Made by a program: the position numbers and the translations under genes
Notes under the pieces: generated by a model
Databases searched by the model: none
Told to the model about the DNA's origin: nothing
Seen by the model: the letters and a program-made list of their open reading frames with translations, nothing else
From: a virus
IMG/VR virus record: IMGVR_UViG_3300024999_000121
Coordinates: 1-57,865 of that record
Length of the DNA: 57,865 bases
Reading direction: 5' to 3' (one strand)
Part shown: positions 38,533 through 47,374 of the stretch, one piece after another
Layout: each line of letters opens with the position of its first letter
Position numbering within the stretch: the first letter of the stretch is position 1

Positions 38533-40469
38533 AGAAGGAAGGGTTCATAAAGAACATTCCTCCCGAAATGCAACGACAAAAGAATTGGGTTGCATGGATC
38601 TTGAAGCAGAACAAAGACAATCCTACGCGAATGGATAAAGTTCCGGTCAATGCGGTGACTAAGGGTATGGCTCAATCCAATAATCCCGAAACATGGTGCA
38701 ACCTGAATATCGCATTGGAGTATGCAGCCAAGAACAACTTGAACGGCATCGGGTTTATGCTATCCCCCCCATTTGTAGGTATAGACATAGACCATTGCAT
38801 AAATGAGCAGGGAGAATTATCCCCCTTGGCTGATGAGATTCTAGAACAGTTACCTACTTATGCTGAGATTTCCCCAAGTGGGACAGGACTCCATATCTTC
38901 TGTAGAGGAACATTACCACCCAAGGGACGCAAGAATAGCTCTCTGGGGCTAGAGATTTACACGGAGGGGCGTTTCCTAACCTTCACCGGTAAACTGCTCA
39001 CTAGCCACCCTCCAACGCTTGCAGATTGCAACGAGCAGATACAGGCTATACACGCTAAATATTTGGACAAGCCGGAACCTCCAAAAAGGGAACGAGTTTC
39101 ATCTACAGTAACGCTTGGAGGTGGTGACGTTTTAGAAAAAGCCATGAGTAGTAAGAATGGAGATAAGTTCAAGGATTTATACAACGGAAGCTGGCAAGGA
39201 TACGCATCATCCCAAAGCGAGGCCGATCTTGCATTCTGTAACTCATTGGCATTCTGGACCGGGGCGAACGAGCAAACTATGGATTCAATTTTTAGGCAAT
39301 CGGGATTATTCAGGGATAAATGGGACGAACGACATTTTAGCTCTGGAAAAACCTATGGTCAGTCTGTGTTAGGAAAGGCCATAGACGGATGCAACGAGGT
39401 TTATAGGGTGAAGGAAGAAAGAATAAAAGAGGTTATTCCGGAGGTAACGGCAGACGAAATACTTTCGGGTCCAAGTAAGCGAGCGGACATGTTTTTCAGA
39501 CAGTCGTATCGCCGGACAGGGATACTTGGGTACAAAATAGGAGATCAATTCAAGGACTTAATGCACAAGTTGGATGGAATACAACCTGGAATGTACCTTT
39601 TGGGAGCAATTTCTAATGTCGGAAAGACGAGCTGGCTACTAAATTTATGTAAAAGCCTGGTTGAAAATAACGAAGAACTGCAAGTTGTATTCTTTTCGAT
39701 TGATGATAATTTCAGGAAAATATATTACCGACTTCTGGCAATGCAAACGATGCAGGAAATTAACTTCGTCTCAAACATCGGACAGCATGTCACTTATAAC
39801 AAGGAAATGAGCGAAGAAGATAAGAAGAGCAAACTATCTACCCTTGAGGTTGGGAAAGCAATGATTGATGTCCTACTAAGCAGGTTTACCCTTCTTGATG
39901 AAATGGACGGTAATAGCCTGGGGTACATCGAAAAAACCATCGAAAAGCTGCATGAACTTAATCCAAGATTGGTCGTGGTGGTTGATAACTTCCATAAGAT
40001 ACGAACCCCATCCCGGGGAGCATCGGAACCAAAGAACAGATTCACCCTATTGTCTGAGGAAATGAAGAGAATCACAAACAGATTCGATATCCCAGTACTT
40101 ATGACGGTTGAGCTTAGAAAACCAAACGGAAATAAGCCTCCTACGGTTGACGACCTAAAGGACACGGTTGACCTACATTATGATTCGGACATAGTTTTCC
40201 TACTCCATAGCGATAGTGAGCGAAATAAAGATAGTACAAAATACATTGACGCAATGATAAATGGCAAGGAGCATCATTCTCCAATCGTTGACTTGATTGT
40301 AGCGAAGAACAAATTGTCTGGGTTCAAGGGAACCATTGAATATGTCCTTGTCCCAAGTTTAGCAATCTACCAAGAAGAGGATTATTTCAGGAAAAATTTA
40401 GCTCAAGGGGTAATGAGGTTAAAGAATATAGGGGTTGAGGTAAAGAAGGACGTTGGTTGTCCATGGTAA
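38529..40469 (+). CDS. Fused AEP primase and DnaB-like helicase
   Basis: A 646-residue protein. Residues about 15-190 are an AEP primase-like part (VGIDIDH, 83-89; ISPSGTGLHIFCRG). About 345-600 is a RecA/DnaB-like helicase: AISNVGKTSW (Walker A, about 360-369), VVFFSIDDN, RLVVVVDNFHKI (Walker B) and VLMTVELRK. It would prime and unwind the phage fork. Heads the replication elongation functions after the initiator genes. Confidence 0.8.
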   Translation: MKKEGFIKNIPPEMQRQKNWVAWILKQNKDNPTRMDKVPVNAVTKGMAQSNNPETWCNLNIALEYAAKNNLNGIGFMLSPPFVGIDIDHCINEQGELSPLADEILEQLPTYAEISPSGTGLHIFCRGTLPPKGRKNSSLGLEIYTEGRFLTFTGKLLTSHPPTLADCNEQIQAIHAKYLDKPEPPKRERVSSTVTLGGGDVLEKAMSSKNGDKFKDLYNGSWQGYASSQSEADLAFCNSLAFWTGANEQTMDSIFRQSGLFRDKWDERHFSSGKTYGQSVLGKAIDGCNEVYRVKEERIKEVIPEVTADEILSGPSKRADMFFRQSYRRTGILGYKIGDQFKDLMHKLDGIQPGMYLLGAISNVGKTSWLLNLCKSLVENNEELQVVFFSIDDNFRKIYYRLLAMQTMQEINFVSNIGQHVTYNKEMSEEDKKSKLSTLEVGKAMIDVLLSRFTLLDEMDGNSLGYIEKTIEKLHELNPRLVVVVDNFHKIRTPSRGASEPKNRFTLLSEEMKRITNRFDIPVLMTVELRKPNGNKPPTVDDLKDTVDLHYDSDIVFLLHSDSERNKDSTKYIDAMINGKEHHSPIVDLIVAKNKLSGFKGTIEYVLVPSLAIYQEEDYFRKNLAQGVMRLKNIGVEVKKDVGCPW

Positions 40470-40487
40470 TGAAAGGAGTGTCAAGCT

Positions 40488-40568
40488 GTGAAGGATGATG
40501 AATTCGACGACATTATGAAGAATATATCCAGATTGGTAGGAGTGCTGAAGAAAACTGATGAGAGATGA
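40488..40568 (+). CDS. Tiny protein candidate
   Basis: 26 codons from GTG after GAAAGGAGTG: KDDEFDDIMKNISRLVGVLKK. It is amphipathic and well spaced, but too short to be sure. Confidence 0.35.
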   Translation: MKDDEFDDIMKNISRLVGVLKKTDER

Positions 40569-40577
40569 GGAACCAAA

Positions 40578-40742
40578 ATGAAATACATGATTCGCCAAAT
40601 GCAATTACAAAAGGTTTATGGGGAAATGAACGCGCTATTGGCTACATTTTATGATCCGCATGATGGCGGCGGACCTGAGTATCCCGATGCTCGTAAAATT
40701 ATTGAAGATATGATCGAGGAATTAGGAAATAACTTTGGATAG
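40578..40742 (+). CDS. Small hypothetical protein
   Basis: 54 codons from ATG: MIRQMQLQKVYGEMNALLATF ... ARKIIEDMIEELGNN. Preceded by GAGGAACC. Fits tightly in the operon. Unknown. Confidence 0.45.
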   Translation: MKYMIRQMQLQKVYGEMNALLATFYDPHDGGGPEYPDARKIIEDMIEELGNNFG

Positions 40743-40753
40743 GGGGAATCAAA

Positions 40754-40825
40754 ATGAAAATGTCAAAGGAAAAGTTTGATGAAATTGCGAGAAAGATAGT
40801 TAAGTTGTTGGAGGTGAGAGGATGA
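40754..40825 (+). CDS. Tiny protein candidate
   Basis: 23 codons (KMSKEKFDEIARKIVKLLEVRG) after AGGGGGAA; its stop overlaps the next ATG. Likely translated, perhaps for coupling. Confidence 0.35.
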   Translation: MKMSKEKFDEIARKIVKLLEVRG

Positions 40826-41433
40826 AAAAGGATTTATTACTCTTTGGGGCAATACTGGAAAGCGATATATACGATGATGGATACGGAATAACAGAGGATG
40901 ACGAGCGACTTCTTCGCGTGGCACTCATGAAAGTATACGGGGTTTGCGAAAGTGATTCAGCCGAAAGGAAAGAGGAGGCGGATGCCATTGTTTTTGAAGA
41001 TATGAAAAAGTTGGTTGTTGAAACGAGATGTAAGGTAAACATTTTTGTAAATGAGTCGAAACAAGATTTAGCGATAAATCTTAACTTCTGGAACATAGCT
41101 CGGGAACTCCTGCATGAAAGCAATTGCCGGAAGCGTCGATACGCCTGTGTTATCGCTAACGATGGGGTAATCATAGCTACTGGGTACAATCAACCTCTCG
41201 CAGCATGTACTACGTGCGTTAGGATGGATGTCGAACATAACACAGGGAGTTACGATGATTGTCCAGCGGTGCATGCTGAAGTTTCTGCCTTGATTAATGC
41301 TCCGCAAGAGTTATTGGAAGGTGCTGAACTCTACCTAGTCTGTGCTGACGAACCGAATCCTATACCATGCCCGGGGTGTGCAAAATTGCTGAAATGGGCA
41401 GGGGTTAAGGTGATGAAGGAGGTTGAGGGGTGA
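40822..41433 (+). CDS. Deoxycytidylate deaminase family protein
   Basis: A 203-residue protein. The zinc site is HAE (151-153) and CPGC (183-186) with RRYACVIANDGVIIATGYN and CTTCVRMD before it. It would deaminate dCMP to dUMP, feeding thymidylate synthesis, consistent with the dUTPase nearby. The first 90 residues are an extra domain with no motif I recognise. Confidence 0.75.
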   Translation: MKKDLLLFGAILESDIYDDGYGITEDDERLLRVALMKVYGVCESDSAERKEEADAIVFEDMKKLVVETRCKVNIFVNESKQDLAINLNFWNIARELLHESNCRKRRYACVIANDGVIIATGYNQPLAACTTCVRMDVEHNTGSYDDCPAVHAEVSALINAPQELLEGAELYLVCADEPNPIPCPGCAKLLKWAGVKVMKEVEG

Positions 41434-41633
41434 GCGAGAAGGAGAAAGCTGTTGAATTACTGAAGGCCCTTACTTCCTATGTCGAATGGGATTGTATATG
41501 GGAATCTATCGAAGGATGCAATGGAAAGTGTATTTTCAGTAAAAAGGTTAAAATAGGAAACAATTCTATCTGTTCCGCTATACGGGAAATTCAGCGAGAA
41601 TTAAGGGATTGTATGGGTGGTGAAATAAAATAA
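41430..41633 (+). CDS. Small Cys-containing protein
   Basis: 67 residues from GTG overlapping the previous stop. CIWESIEGCNGKCIFSKK and NSICSAI. Possible metal site; unknown. Confidence 0.45.
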   Translation: MSEKEKAVELLKALTSYVEWDCIWESIEGCNGKCIFSKKVKIGNNSICSAIREIQRELRDCMGGEIK

Positions 41634-41644
41634 AACACGGCAAC

Positions 41645-42376
41645 ATGCGAACCTATGGCACAATTCTCACGGAAAAACTAGCCAGCGAAAAATGCACGAC
41701 AAGGGCTAGTCCTTGCGTTCGCTACTTCGTGAATGCTGAGGGTGAGAGGATTTCGAGTCCTGAAGAGTTTGAGATGAGTAGGGATGCGTTTATAACTCCT
41801 ACAGAATACAGAAAGAGGGTGGATGGGTTGCCTAAGAGAGACGAGCGAGGTAAGTTCGTTAAGAAGTCAGCAGAGGGCACGGAAGGGGCATTTAAAGAGA
41901 GTAAAGAAGTTGAGGGTGTGATTGTTGGGGGAGGTGGCGAGGAATGTTCTAGAGCGTCATATATGGACGAAAAGTTTGGACTGGAATGGGCCGAGAAGGA
42001 ATTGAGACACGAGCATCCTGAGTGGAAAGAAGGTGATATTTGTCCTGATTGCGGAAAGTTTGAGGTTGAGGGGAAAACCGGACTGTGCAAAAGTTGTAAT
42101 GATGAGCTGAAGAATACAGACATGAGTTATTTTGATGAAAATAAGGATGATCTCGAAGGATTAGCGGAGCCTGAACCTGCGTGGGGCACATTAAGCGATA
42201 ATCAGTTAGCGAGGATAATGGGAGCAGTTAACAAACTCGAAACTGAAGAAGATGACGAAGAATTGTTGACAGAAATCGGTGGCTGGCTGAAGGGAATCAG
42301 AGAGAGAACAATTAAGCGAGCTGGGATTAAGTTTGACGAGCGAATGACCGAGATGATGGCCGGGGTACAGGGATAA
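41645..42376 (+). CDS. Zinc-ribbon protein, unknown
   Basis: A 243-residue acidic protein. DICPDCGKFEVEGKTGLCKSCNDE (about 133-156) is a C4 ribbon. Flanks are low-complexity and acidic. No good ribosome binding site precedes the ATG, so the start is uncertain. Confidence 0.5.
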   Translation: MRTYGTILTEKLASEKCTTRASPCVRYFVNAEGERISSPEEFEMSRDAFITPTEYRKRVDGLPKRDERGKFVKKSAEGTEGAFKESKEVEGVIVGGGGEECSRASYMDEKFGLEWAEKELRHEHPEWKEGDICPDCGKFEVEGKTGLCKSCNDELKNTDMSYFDENKDDLEGLAEPEPAWGTLSDNQLARIMGAVNKLETEEDDEELLTEIGGWLKGIRERTIKRAGIKFDERMTEMMAGVQG

Positions 42377-42405
42377 TAAATTAAAATAATCGGAGGAAGA
42401 TAATA

Positions 42406-42792
42406 ATGAATAGTGCTAATTTAGTTGGTCGCCTTTGTGCTGACCCAAGTTTAACGTATAGCCAAGCAGGTGTTGCCGTATGTAAATTTACCCTTGCCGT
42501 GAATCGTCCGTTTTCTAAAGAAAAAACAGCAGACTTTCTGCCTGTGATTTGTTTTAAAGCTACTGCTGAAAATGTTGCAAATTTTTTATTCAAGGGCAGC
42601 GAAGCATCCGTTACTGGATCAATTCAAACCTCGACATGGGAAAAAGATGGGGTTAAACAATACAAGACAGAGATTTTAGCGGAGAGAGTTGGCTTTATTG
42701 GTGGCAAGGCGCAACAAAGCAATAACAACGCAACAAGTGGTAATCCTGCCTTTGGGACAGAGGTACAATTAGACGAAACAATACCGTTCTGA
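42406..42792 (+). CDS. ssb: Single-stranded DNA-binding protein
   Basis: A 128-residue protein after GGAGGAAG. NSANLVGRLCADPSLTY, VCKFTLAVNRPF, FLPVICFKATAENVANFL, GSIQTSTWEKDG is an OB-fold SSB; the C-terminus ends DETIPF, the acidic partner-binding tip. Confidence 0.9.
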   Translation: MNSANLVGRLCADPSLTYSQAGVAVCKFTLAVNRPFSKEKTADFLPVICFKATAENVANFLFKGSEASVTGSIQTSTWEKDGVKQYKTEILAERVGFIGGKAQQSNNNATSGNPAFGTEVQLDETIPF

Positions 42793-42847
42793 TAATAATT
42801 ATAAATAGGGGTGCATACAAACCATCCACCCCTCGAAGGAGGCCACA

Positions 42848-43138
42848 ATGAAAAACACAAAAACAGCTCGACTAAAAACCCTCTACCCTACGCTCGCTGA
42901 ACTCGAAAAGGCAATAGGAAAGCATGGAAACGCATCAAAGCTTGCTTGCCACTTGAGTATGAGTCGGAAAACTATTACAGATTACAGACTGACATTGGGT
43001 GGCAATGGAACTATTCAGAGTGGTCGCAGGTACATGAAGGATTGTGAGTTGGATGAGAATATTCGCAAGGTAGTCGAGGATGCAGGGGTTGTTGGGGTTG
43101 GGGAAGCGCATCAGTGGATGGGGAAGGTTAAGATATGA
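42848..43138 (+). CDS. Small HTH protein
   Basis: A 96-residue protein after GGAGG. LAELEKAIGKHGNASKLACHLSMSRKTITDY is a helix-turn-helix-like segment. Possibly a regulator. Confidence 0.5.
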   Translation: MKNTKTARLKTLYPTLAELEKAIGKHGNASKLACHLSMSRKTITDYRLTLGGNGTIQSGRRYMKDCELDENIRKVVEDAGVVGVGEAHQWMGKVKI

Positions 43139-43491
43139 GGGTTAAGCGACCAGGTGGAAAATATCACGCTAAAAAAACTGTTGTCGATGGGATAATCTTT
43201 GACAGTAACAAAGAAAGTGTTAGGTATATTGAATTAAGGAATCTAAAAATGGTTGGAATAATTAAAGACTTCACATGTCAACCCTCGTTTGTTCTACAAG
43301 AAGGATATAGGCGCAAAGACGGAAAAAGAATACGGGCCATTAAGTATGTTGCAGACTTCGAAGTTATTTATCCTGACGGACATGCGGAAATAGAGGATGT
43401 AAAGGGTGTTCTGACTCCCGTTTTTAAGCTCAAGCAAAAGATACTCGAAAAGGTTTATCCTGATATTAATTTTAAGGTGGTAATGAAGTGA
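43135..43491 (+). CDS. DUF1064 nuclease-like protein
   Basis: A 118-residue protein. KYHAKKTVVDGIIFDSNKESVRYIEL, ADFEVIYPDGHAEIEDVKG and FKLKQKI match DUF1064, a PD-(D/E)xK-type fold (Glu in DSNKE, Asp in ADF, ExVKG-like). Holliday-junction or flap cleavage is the usual suggestion. Confidence 0.75.
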   Translation: MRVKRPGGKYHAKKTVVDGIIFDSNKESVRYIELRNLKMVGIIKDFTCQPSFVLQEGYRRKDGKRIRAIKYVADFEVIYPDGHAEIEDVKGVLTPVFKLKQKILEKVYPDINFKVVMK

Positions 43492-44027
43492 AAAGTTGCA
43501 GACATTGCAAACACGTATTCCAGCAACTAGAAAAAACTTGTGGGGTATGTAACAAGCACTATGGATTTCCAAAATGGGAACCGAAAACTCCTGTTATCCC
43601 AACCAAACTAATGGGTACCACAGACCCCATATTCCTTCCATACCGCAAGCGCGCCGACGATGCAGGGGCAGACCTACGAGCAAGGATAGATTCGTCCGTC
43701 CTCCTGCATCATGGACACATGCTTAAAATACCATCAGGAATCGGGGTATCTATCCCCGAAGGGTATGTTGGGCTAATACAACCAAGGTCGGGAGCATCAT
43801 CCGAGGGGAAGCTCGTTATCACTGGCACAATTGACCCCGGTTATTCTGGTGAAATGTCCATGAATATATTTAATCCTTTCGACTCGAATTATGTAGTTAT
43901 CAACCCAAAAGAGCGCATAGCCCAACTCGTTGTGGTGCCTTGTCTACAGACTGAGTTTGTGCAGGTTGATGAGCTGGGAGAGAGTGAGCGCGGAACCGCG
44001 GGGTTCGGATCGACAGGAAAGGAATGA
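43488..44027 (+). CDS. dut: dUTPase with N-terminal zinc ribbon
   Basis: 179 residues from GTG overlapping the previous stop. The five dUTPase motifs are DDAGADLRA, PRSGASSEG, GTIDPGYSGEM, KERIAQLVVVP and RGTAGFGSTG. The first 30 residues are an added C4 ribbon (SCRHCKHVF...KTCGVCNKHYG), unusual for the family. It removes dUTP, fitting the deaminase upstream. Confidence 0.9.
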   Translation: MKSCRHCKHVFQQLEKTCGVCNKHYGFPKWEPKTPVIPTKLMGTTDPIFLPYRKRADDAGADLRARIDSSVLLHHGHMLKIPSGIGVSIPEGYVGLIQPRSGASSEGKLVITGTIDPGYSGEMSMNIFNPFDSNYVVINPKERIAQLVVVPCLQTEFVQVDELGESERGTAGFGSTGKE

Positions 44028-44131
44028 GCTTGACTATGGAAACCATCAGAACTTGGCTGAAAATCCTGAACGAGAAGTATTTGGCGTTACCGAGGGTTGA
44101 TGATCAGAGGAAGACAGAGAAGGAGGAATAG
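44024..44131 (+). CDS. Tiny protein candidate
   Basis: 35 codons from ATG overlapping the dUTPase stop (TMETIRTWLKILNEKYLALP...). AGGAAAGGA lies upstream. Unknown. Confidence 0.4.
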   Translation: MSLTMETIRTWLKILNEKYLALPRVDDQRKTEKEE

Positions 44132-44134
44132 GTT

Positions 44135-44554
44135 TTGGAGGAAAAGTTTAGCTCTATCCTTGAGCAAATTATTGAGCTACTTACCAAGAAAAGAAACGAC
44201 TATGGAGACAACTATGAACAGGGTAGAGAGAAGCGTGGACCGGTTGCCTTTTATCTTCGCATAGAGGATAAATTGAACCGCATTGAACAGTTGGATTCTA
44301 ATCCTGCGCAAGTTAAGACGGAGTCAATTGAGGACACGCTTAACGACATTATAGGATATTGCACTCTTGAGATTAATTATCGAAGGGAGAAGGAATCATC
44401 GGAGAGTACAAGGTTAAGGTGCGCTGATGGTTTCTGCACAAATGAGGAAATGGTTACAAGCAAAGACGTTACTGAGTGTAAGAATGCCATCACTATAAGC
44501 AAGGGTCTTAATTGGTTTGTATCTTGCCCGAGAAGATCTGGGAATGATGATTAA
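44135..44554 (+). CDS. DUF1599/MazG-like nucleotide pyrophosphohydrolase-type protein
   Basis: 139 residues from TTG. KKRNDYGDNYEQGREKRGPVAFYLRIEDKLNRIEQL ... ESIEDTLNDIIGYCTL is the DUF1599 helical pattern. The last 40 residues contain Cys and may add another function. Probably nucleotide metabolism. Confidence 0.65.
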   Translation: MEEKFSSILEQIIELLTKKRNDYGDNYEQGREKRGPVAFYLRIEDKLNRIEQLDSNPAQVKTESIEDTLNDIIGYCTLEINYRREKESSESTRLRCADGFCTNEEMVTSKDVTECKNAITISKGLNWFVSCPRRSGNDD

Positions 44555-44569
44555 GGGGGAATTAACTAA

Positions 44570-44824
44570 ATGTTAATGGATAAAATTCGCGAAAAAATGG
44601 ACAAGCGATATAACACAGATTTGACGGTGAAGCTTGCAGACATGGGGTTTACGGCAAGAACATTTCACACGCTCAGAAGGGCCGGGATAGAGGTATCCGG
44701 CGACTTAGCTAAGTTGTCATGGAAAGAGCTTATGGGGTACAGAAATGTTGTGCGCATGACATGTCAGGAAGCGAGCGATAAGTTGGAGGATATGGGGTTA
44801 TCGTTGAGAAAGGAAGGGAGATAG
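44570..44824 (+). CDS. RNA polymerase alpha-CTD-like protein (short)
   Basis: An 84-residue protein. Residues about 17-82 follow alpha-CTD: LADMGFTARTFHTLRRAGIEVSGDLAKLSWKELMGYRN...EASDKLEDMGLSLRK. The Arg of the DNA-binding 'xR' position (AR) is kept. It may dock on promoters or activators like the host subunit. It directly precedes a second alpha-CTD-like gene. Confidence 0.65.
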   Translation: MLMDKIREKMDKRYNTDLTVKLADMGFTARTFHTLRRAGIEVSGDLAKLSWKELMGYRNVVRMTCQEASDKLEDMGLSLRKEGR

Positions 44825-44825
44825 T

Positions 44826-45329
44826 ATGGATAAGGTAAAGGTAACGATTGAATACATGGGTGACGTACAGAAGTTTGAGTGTGATGTCGTGCTTATGGGA
44901 GGGGCCAACATCGAGCTAAAAGAGGGAGGACTACCCCGTATTGCATTAAGGGGAGCAATGCGGGGTAGTGGTGATATATTATCTCTCAATAGGATTTACG
45001 CTTGCTTGGGAAATTCGGTACATGAAAATAATATCAAACAAGCGTATGGGATGAGCAACGAAGAGGCGGTGGAAAGCGTTAGAGATATTATGCCTAAGGC
45101 GGAGAGAATGGAAGGAAACTTACTCGACAAAAGCCTTGAGGAACTAGATGTAACCGTCCGGTCCTACAATTGTCTGAAGGGAGCAGGGATTAACTGTGTG
45201 GGTGATTTAGTAAAGATGTCCGAGGATGATTTGTGCCACATTAGGAATATGGGTAGGAGGTGCGTTGAAGAGATTGCGGAGAAGCTGAAGGAGATTGGGT
45301 TGGAGTTAAGGGAGGATGGTGTTAAATGA
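44826..45329 (+). CDS. RNA polymerase alpha-CTD-like protein with N-terminal domain
   Basis: A 167-residue protein. About 100-163 is alpha-CTD: LDKSLEELDVTVRSYNCLKGAGINCVGDLVKMSEDDLCHIRNMGRRCVEEIAEKL. VRS.NCLK matches the DNA-contacting segment around Arg265 of E. coli alpha. Residues 1-95 are a separate beta-rich part (KVKVTIEYMGDVQKFEC). Probably redirects host transcription. Confidence 0.75.
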   Translation: MDKVKVTIEYMGDVQKFECDVVLMGGANIELKEGGLPRIALRGAMRGSGDILSLNRIYACLGNSVHENNIKQAYGMSNEEAVESVRDIMPKAERMEGNLLDKSLEELDVTVRSYNCLKGAGINCVGDLVKMSEDDLCHIRNMGRRCVEEIAEKLKEIGLELREDGVK

Positions 45330-45628
45330 TTTACGAAAATGATAAGCAGATAACCGTTGTGCTTGGAGAAGGTGATATTGCGCTAGGGGTTTCAGTGATG
45401 GATGATAATCCATACGGGATATCTATTCAGCAGTTAAACGGAAAACACGAAATTGGTTCGGAATTAGGAACCGACGACATAAAGGATGGCGTTAAGCAGA
45501 TAAGTATCTTGTTTGCGAATAAAGAAGGAATTGAATCGTTAGCCAGGGCACTTGAAAGGTTTGCGAAAGCTGTTGCTGGTAAACGGCAGGAGGAAGACTA
45601 TGAATCTAAAACTACGTCTGAAGCTTAG
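45326..45628 (+). CDS. Hypothetical protein
   Basis: A 100-residue protein overlapping the previous stop. Beta-rich N-terminus (DKQITVVLGEGDIALGVSVMD) and helical C-terminus (GIESLARALERFAKAVAG). No known family. Confidence 0.45.
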   Translation: MIYENDKQITVVLGEGDIALGVSVMDDNPYGISIQQLNGKHEIGSELGTDDIKDGVKQISILFANKEGIESLARALERFAKAVAGKRQEEDYESKTTSEA

Positions 45629-45761
45629 AGGGTGGCTGGATGAAAAGTACTGCACGAACAACGGGGAAGTTGCTTATATATCAGTGGTTTGTTGTGTTAT
45701 TGGGTTTTTGCTGTGTGTGTTGGTATTAAAGTATGGAGGGTTTAGATACATGCGTCAATAA
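45600..45761 (+). CDS. Small membrane protein
   Basis: 53 residues from ATG 45600 after CAGGAGGA. One span (VAYISVVCCVIGFLLCVLVLKY). Overlaps the previous gene. Unknown. Confidence 0.45.
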   Translation: MNLKLRLKLRGWLDEKYCTNNGEVAYISVVCCVIGFLLCVLVLKYGGFRYMRQ

Positions 45762-45822
45762 GTCCTGCCCACTGAAAGTAAGAAATAAAGGAATACTTTG
45801 CTTAGGGTATATGGGGAAATAG
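45733..45822 (+). CDS. Tiny Cys-containing frame (uncertain)
   Basis: 29 codons (EGLDTCVNKSCPLKVRNKGILCLGY) that echo the small Cys proteins elsewhere, but no ribosome binding site. Weak support. Confidence 0.2.
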   Translation: MEGLDTCVNKSCPLKVRNKGILCLGYMGK

Positions 45823-45838
45823 GAGGGGGATTGGGACG

Positions 45839-46258
45839 ATGGCAATACAAGAATTTGCTAAGATGTTGGATGGCCGGGAAAGTGGTAACGAGATTACCTG
45901 CGAAGAAATAGAACAAGCTAAGGAGTTGGGATTCGTCGTGGTATGTGGATACTCGGACGATAATGCTGAATTACAGGGAGCTATTCGCGATGAAATTAGC
46001 TGCTTCGAGGGTGGAGAAATACGCTTAGACAGCAATGGTGTATTTGAAGAATGCGATTGCGAATGCTCGCACTCTGTACTGGCGAAGGAAAAATGCAAGC
46101 TGATTGACATTAGGTGGGATGACAGCGAAGGAGAATATGCTTGGACTTATGAAACAGAAATACCTCATGCAACATTTGATGTACTGGACGAGGGAGGCAA
46201 TAAGTGGTGCAGGGGTATTGTGTTCGATATTAAAAGCTTGGAGGAAGCAAAATGCTAA
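45839..46258 (+). CDS. Hypothetical phage protein
   Basis: A 139-residue acidic protein after AGGAGGGGG. EEIEQAKELGFVVVCGYSDDNAELQGAI is a common start for small phage proteins; then ECDCECSHSVLAKEKC and a beta-rich tail. Unknown function. Confidence 0.55.
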   Translation: MAIQEFAKMLDGRESGNEITCEEIEQAKELGFVVVCGYSDDNAELQGAIRDEISCFEGGEIRLDSNGVFEECDCECSHSVLAKEKCKLIDIRWDDSEGEYAWTYETEIPHATFDVLDEGGNKWCRGIVFDIKSLEEAKC

Positions 46259-46407
46259 ATGCAGATATGTTAAAAGAAAACAGCGTCCTGATTGAAGGAA
46301 AATGGTTTGCAGCTAGGCCGATTACAGGGAGTTTGATTAGTAGATTGAGAGATGCAATTCAGGTACTAAAGGGCACGGCTGATGCAGTTAAATTTTATAA
46401 GCAATAA
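46252..46407 (+). CDS. Small hypothetical protein
   Basis: 51 codons from ATG overlapping the previous stop, preceded by TTGGAGGAA. LKENSVLIEGKWFAARPITGSL... Likely translated; unknown. Confidence 0.45.
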   Translation: MLNADMLKENSVLIEGKWFAARPITGSLISRLRDAIQVLKGTADAVKFYKQ

Positions 46408-46423
46408 GGGGTGATCTCCAGCG

Positions 46424-46957
46424 ATGATAAAAGAATCCCAAAACATACTTGAAGAACGTCTCAAACTTTACAAAAAACACAAGGCCGAAATAACTACAGC
46501 ATCGCAAAGAATTGCAGTATGGCAGGATGCCTTAAAAAGCGGAGAATTGTGGATGTTCGAAAACAGTGTTAGCAGGGTGGAAGGAATGCCACACGCGACC
46601 ACTACAACGTCACCTACGGAGCGCATAGCACAGCAGAGAGAGGTTACGGCCGAGTTAGTGCAGGAATGGATTGACGAGGATAAATCAAGGGTTCGCTACA
46701 AAACAGTAGAGATAGAACAGATTGACGAGGGCCTAAGGGCGTTAACCAAGGAACAACAGACCGTCATTGAATCTAAATACTTCGAGGCTATGACATGGAG
46801 AAATATAGAGATTGCCTTTAACGAACGTCATTCAGTGGGAAGAGTTTATATCACTGATGAGATGCTAAGAAAGATAAACAAGATAGCATTGGAGGTGCTA
46901 TGGGAGATACTTGGCCCCTTATTCCAAAGGTATCTTTACTGCAGGAAGTGCGTGTAA
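46424..46957 (+). CDS. RinA/ArpU-type late transcription regulator
   Basis: A 177-residue protein. Helical N-terminus, then a sigma-70 region-4-like part (IDEGLRALTKEQQTVIESKYFEAMTWRNIEIAFNER ... ITDEMLRKINKIALEVL). Genes of this kind end the early operon and activate terminase and virion genes. Confidence 0.7.
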   Translation: MIKESQNILEERLKLYKKHKAEITTASQRIAVWQDALKSGELWMFENSVSRVEGMPHATTTTSPTERIAQQREVTAELVQEWIDEDKSRVRYKTVEIEQIDEGLRALTKEQQTVIESKYFEAMTWRNIEIAFNERHSVGRVYITDEMLRKINKIALEVLWEILGPLFQRYLYCRKCV

Positions 46958-47064
46958 TACCGCTTTAATACACTGACATTACCATTATATGATAATAAGA
47001 CATGTTACAATATTAATATGCAGGGTGATCCGTTACCCATCTAAAGTACGGAAGATTACAAAAT

Positions 47065-47105
47065 AAAGACGCTCTCGACCTATAATGTGGTCCAGAGCGT
47101 CTTTT
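47065..47105 (+). terminator. Early-operon terminator
   Basis: AAAGACGCTCT and AGAGCGTCTTT form an 11-bp stem with an 18-base loop, followed by TT. It directly follows the late-regulator gene. Confidence 0.75.
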
Positions 47106-47127
47106 CTAATTTGGAGGTGGAACTTAT

Positions 47128-47283
47128 TTGGATTGCAAATTATGCTCCAGGCAGAAGCGATGTCCTGATAAGGATAAGCCTCCGAAGGATTGTGTTAGGT
47201 TCGTTGAGTTTGCGGATAGTAAGAGGTTTGAGATTGTTGATCGGGTTATGAGGCAAAATCGTGGCGTGTATGTGCAGGAATGA
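47128..47283 (+). CDS. Small four-cysteine protein
   Basis: 51 residues from TTG after GGAGGTGG. DCKLCSRQKRCPDKDKPPKDCVRFVEF matches the C-x2-C-x5-C...C-x-x-F style of 26750 and 30363. The good start signal supports it. Unknown role. Confidence 0.5.
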   Translation: MDCKLCSRQKRCPDKDKPPKDCVRFVEFADSKRFEIVDRVMRQNRGVYVQE

Positions 47284-47374
47284 GAAGAAGCCCTATTGCT
47301 AGGACTTCAGGGAATTTAGCATTAGTTCCAGTTCGGAACCTCTTACCCACGTACAGTTTATGTTGTTGTGGCAT

